This document shows, piece by piece, positions 62,945 through 64,000 of a DNA stretch of 64,000 bases. Origin of the DNA: Vibrio chagasii. Lineage in GTDB: Bacteria; Pseudomonadota; Gammaproteobacteria; Enterobacterales; Vibrionaceae. The position numbers were made by a program, and so were the translations under genes. The stretch spans positions 992,001 through 1,056,000 of the forward strand of contig NZ_AP025465.1 in the NCBI RefSeq assembly GCF_024347355.1, read 5' to 3'. The notes below the pieces were generated by a model that did no database searches, was not told where the DNA came from, and saw only the letters and a list, made by a program, of their open reading frames with translations. Position 1 is the stretch's first letter. Every line of letters starts with the position of its first letter.

Positions 62945-64000
62945 ATGAAATGGATTTTTTTAGTTACCGCTCTGTTCACTCAAATAGTAAGTGCGCAGGC
63001 AATGATCGTTGAAGCAAATAAGCCTCAGCGCATTGAGCTCCACTCTCAGCAAGACACGTTTTTAAAGATCAATGAACCAGGTTACTACCGTGGTTTTATC
63101 CGAAGCCAAAGCCACATGGAACACGTGATTGCTTTTAATTCCGCTGGCGATCCAATAAAAAAATTACTGAATCATGAGGCGAGAGAGACTGAGATTTTTT
63201 GGTATGTCGATCAAGCTGACACTTATCGAATTGAAATGAAGAGTGCTGATACTGAGGTATCTAAGGCTGAAATGCAGCTTGCTCCTATGCCTCTGAAAAA
63301 GGATCAGTATCTATCGCCAGAGGTGTCGATGCTAAGCCCAACATTGTCACGTACTGCAGCTGATATTCAGGGCGGTGTAAAAGATGCTGAAAAAAAGTTT
63401 TGGCAAATCATTGAGTCTCAGGGAGCACCGCTTGTCGAGTATCAACTTAACAACAAAGCATTCGTTACTTTCTTATTTCGCGGAAATGCAAACAACGTTC
63501 GGCTATTAGGTGCGCCATATGGTGGACATGCACAGATGAGCAAAATTGAAGGCAGTGATATCTGGTTTCGCTCTTTTGAAGTTCCAGATTCAACGCGTCT
63601 ATCCTATCGAATCGCGCCTAATGTTCCTCAATTAGCTCGTGATACTAATCGAGAACAACGCAGAGCAGTATTGGCGACTGCAGCACTAGACCTATTAAAT
63701 TTGGAGCCCAGCTTTGGCTCTGATACTGGAATATTTGGCTCTGCTTCTACCTTGACGCTTAAACATGCATCAAGCGATAGCGTAGCAACAGAAGAAGGCA
63801 ACCCCAAAGGTCAGTTAACGCATTTTCTTTATCAGGGGAATTCTGAGGCTGAAGCAAGGCAAATCAGTCTGTATGAGCCAAATAGCGTTTACTCAACAAC
63901 TGATAAATCACCGCTTTTGATCTTGTTTGATGGTGAACCTTACCTCGACAAAGTCCCAACGCCTCTGGTGATGGATAACTTAATTGCGAGTAAAGCTATT
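62945..64000 (+). CDS. Enterochelin-esterase-like protein, C-terminus beyond the window
   Basis: The 352 codons visible start with a signal peptide (MKWIFLVTALFTQIVSAQA). A Fes-like N-terminal domain follows (FWQIIESQGAPLVEYQLNNKAFVTFLFRGNANNVRLLG), and then the beginning of the esterase domain with LLILFDGEPYLDKVPTPLVMDNLIAS. Fes-type enzymes hydrolyse the ferric catecholate siderophore to free iron; an exported version would act in the periplasm. The catalytic Ser-Asp-His region lies past base 64000. Under Fur control with the divergent AraC gene. Confidence 0.82.
   Translation, partial: MKWIFLVTALFTQIVSAQAMIVEANKPQRIELHSQQDTFLKINEPGYYRGFIRSQSHMEHVIAFNSAGDPIKKLLNHEARETEIFWYVDQADTYRIEMKSADTEVSKAEMQLAPMPLKKDQYLSPEVSMLSPTLSRTAADIQGGVKDAEKKFWQIIESQGAPLVEYQLNNKAFVTFLFRGNANNVRLLGAPYGGHAQMSKIEGSDIWFRSFEVPDSTRLSYRIAPNVPQLARDTNREQRRAVLATAALDLLNLEPSFGSDTGIFGSASTLTLKHASSDSVATEEGNPKGQLTHFLYQGNSEAEARQISLYEPNSVYSTTDKSPLLILFDGEPYLDKVPTPLVMDNLIASKAI

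Overview
The window is chromosomal DNA from a gammaproteobacterium of the family Vibrionaceae. The evidence is the gene content and gene order, the tandem tRNA-Tyr array, the vibrio-type Atl, YbaY and DUF1244 proteins, and short inverted-repeat elements of a kind scattered through vibrio genomes. A Splendidus-clade Vibrio is my guess from the protein sequences, not something shown here.

Layout. 1-9.6 kb: yfbR (cut by the window edge) and alaA on the minus strand, then the complete menaquinone operon menF-menD-menH-menB-menC-menE. 9.7-14.8 kb: a small membrane protein, a YeiH-type transporter, an MFS/acyltransferase fusion with a TetR regulator, and a Tim44-like protein. 14.9-16.6 kb: a small cysteine-rich ORF broken by a stop codon, then seven tRNA-Tyr genes in 188-bp tandem units with a GC-rich-discriminator promoter. 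16.8-29 kb: a MITE-like repeat, an RND efflux pair, a DsbA-like protein, DUF1244, an IS4-family element, a cysteine desulfhydrase/synthase-like enzyme with a divergent Lrp regulator, the tesB-ybaY-atl cluster, and 4.5S RNA (ffs).

29.4-34.1 kb is the accessory island and the most interesting part. Next to ffs lies what looks like the wreck of a Tn7-like transposon. It has tandem putative TnsB sites and a 3'-truncated tnsA next to ffs. At the far side are three spaced sites in inverted orientation, ending in a TGT(n7)ACCATAA terminus. The architecture resembles Tn7 and the type I-F3 CRISPR-associated transposons, which are known to use ffs as an attachment site. An IS6-family element without target duplication interrupts tnsA, and the core genes (tnsB, tnsC, tniQ/cas) are absent. 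Remaining cargo includes a gene tail, a frameshifted gene, and a P-loop kinase gene enclosed by perfect 32-bp inverted repeats. An IS3-family element sits just outside the far end. This IS3 element and the IS4 element at 22.4 kb have both inserted into the loop of a Rho-independent terminator, and both carry their own terminator hairpin just before the transposase start.

34-49 kb: an AraC regulator with azlCD, NIPSNAP, an RNase HI with viroplasmin-like domain, two glycosyltransferases and a flippase, LysE and GNAT genes, glutathione peroxidase, an ABC1 kinase and small lipoproteins. 48-64 kb is rich in redox and stress genes: a double-CDGSH/glutamate-synthase-like fusion; a SoxR-type promoter ahead of an arylamine N-acetyltransferase and an FMN reductase, with soxR itself next; ahpC-ahpF behind an OxyR box; glyoxalase-fold proteins; a beta-lactamase-fold hydrolase; an RlpA-like lipoprotein; and a Fur-box-controlled divergent pair (AraC regulator and enterochelin-esterase-like protein, cut by the window edge). 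Several genes (small Cys-rich ORF, GNAT, globin, sulfatase) are broken by single in-frame stops, each of which could come from one C:G to T:A transition.
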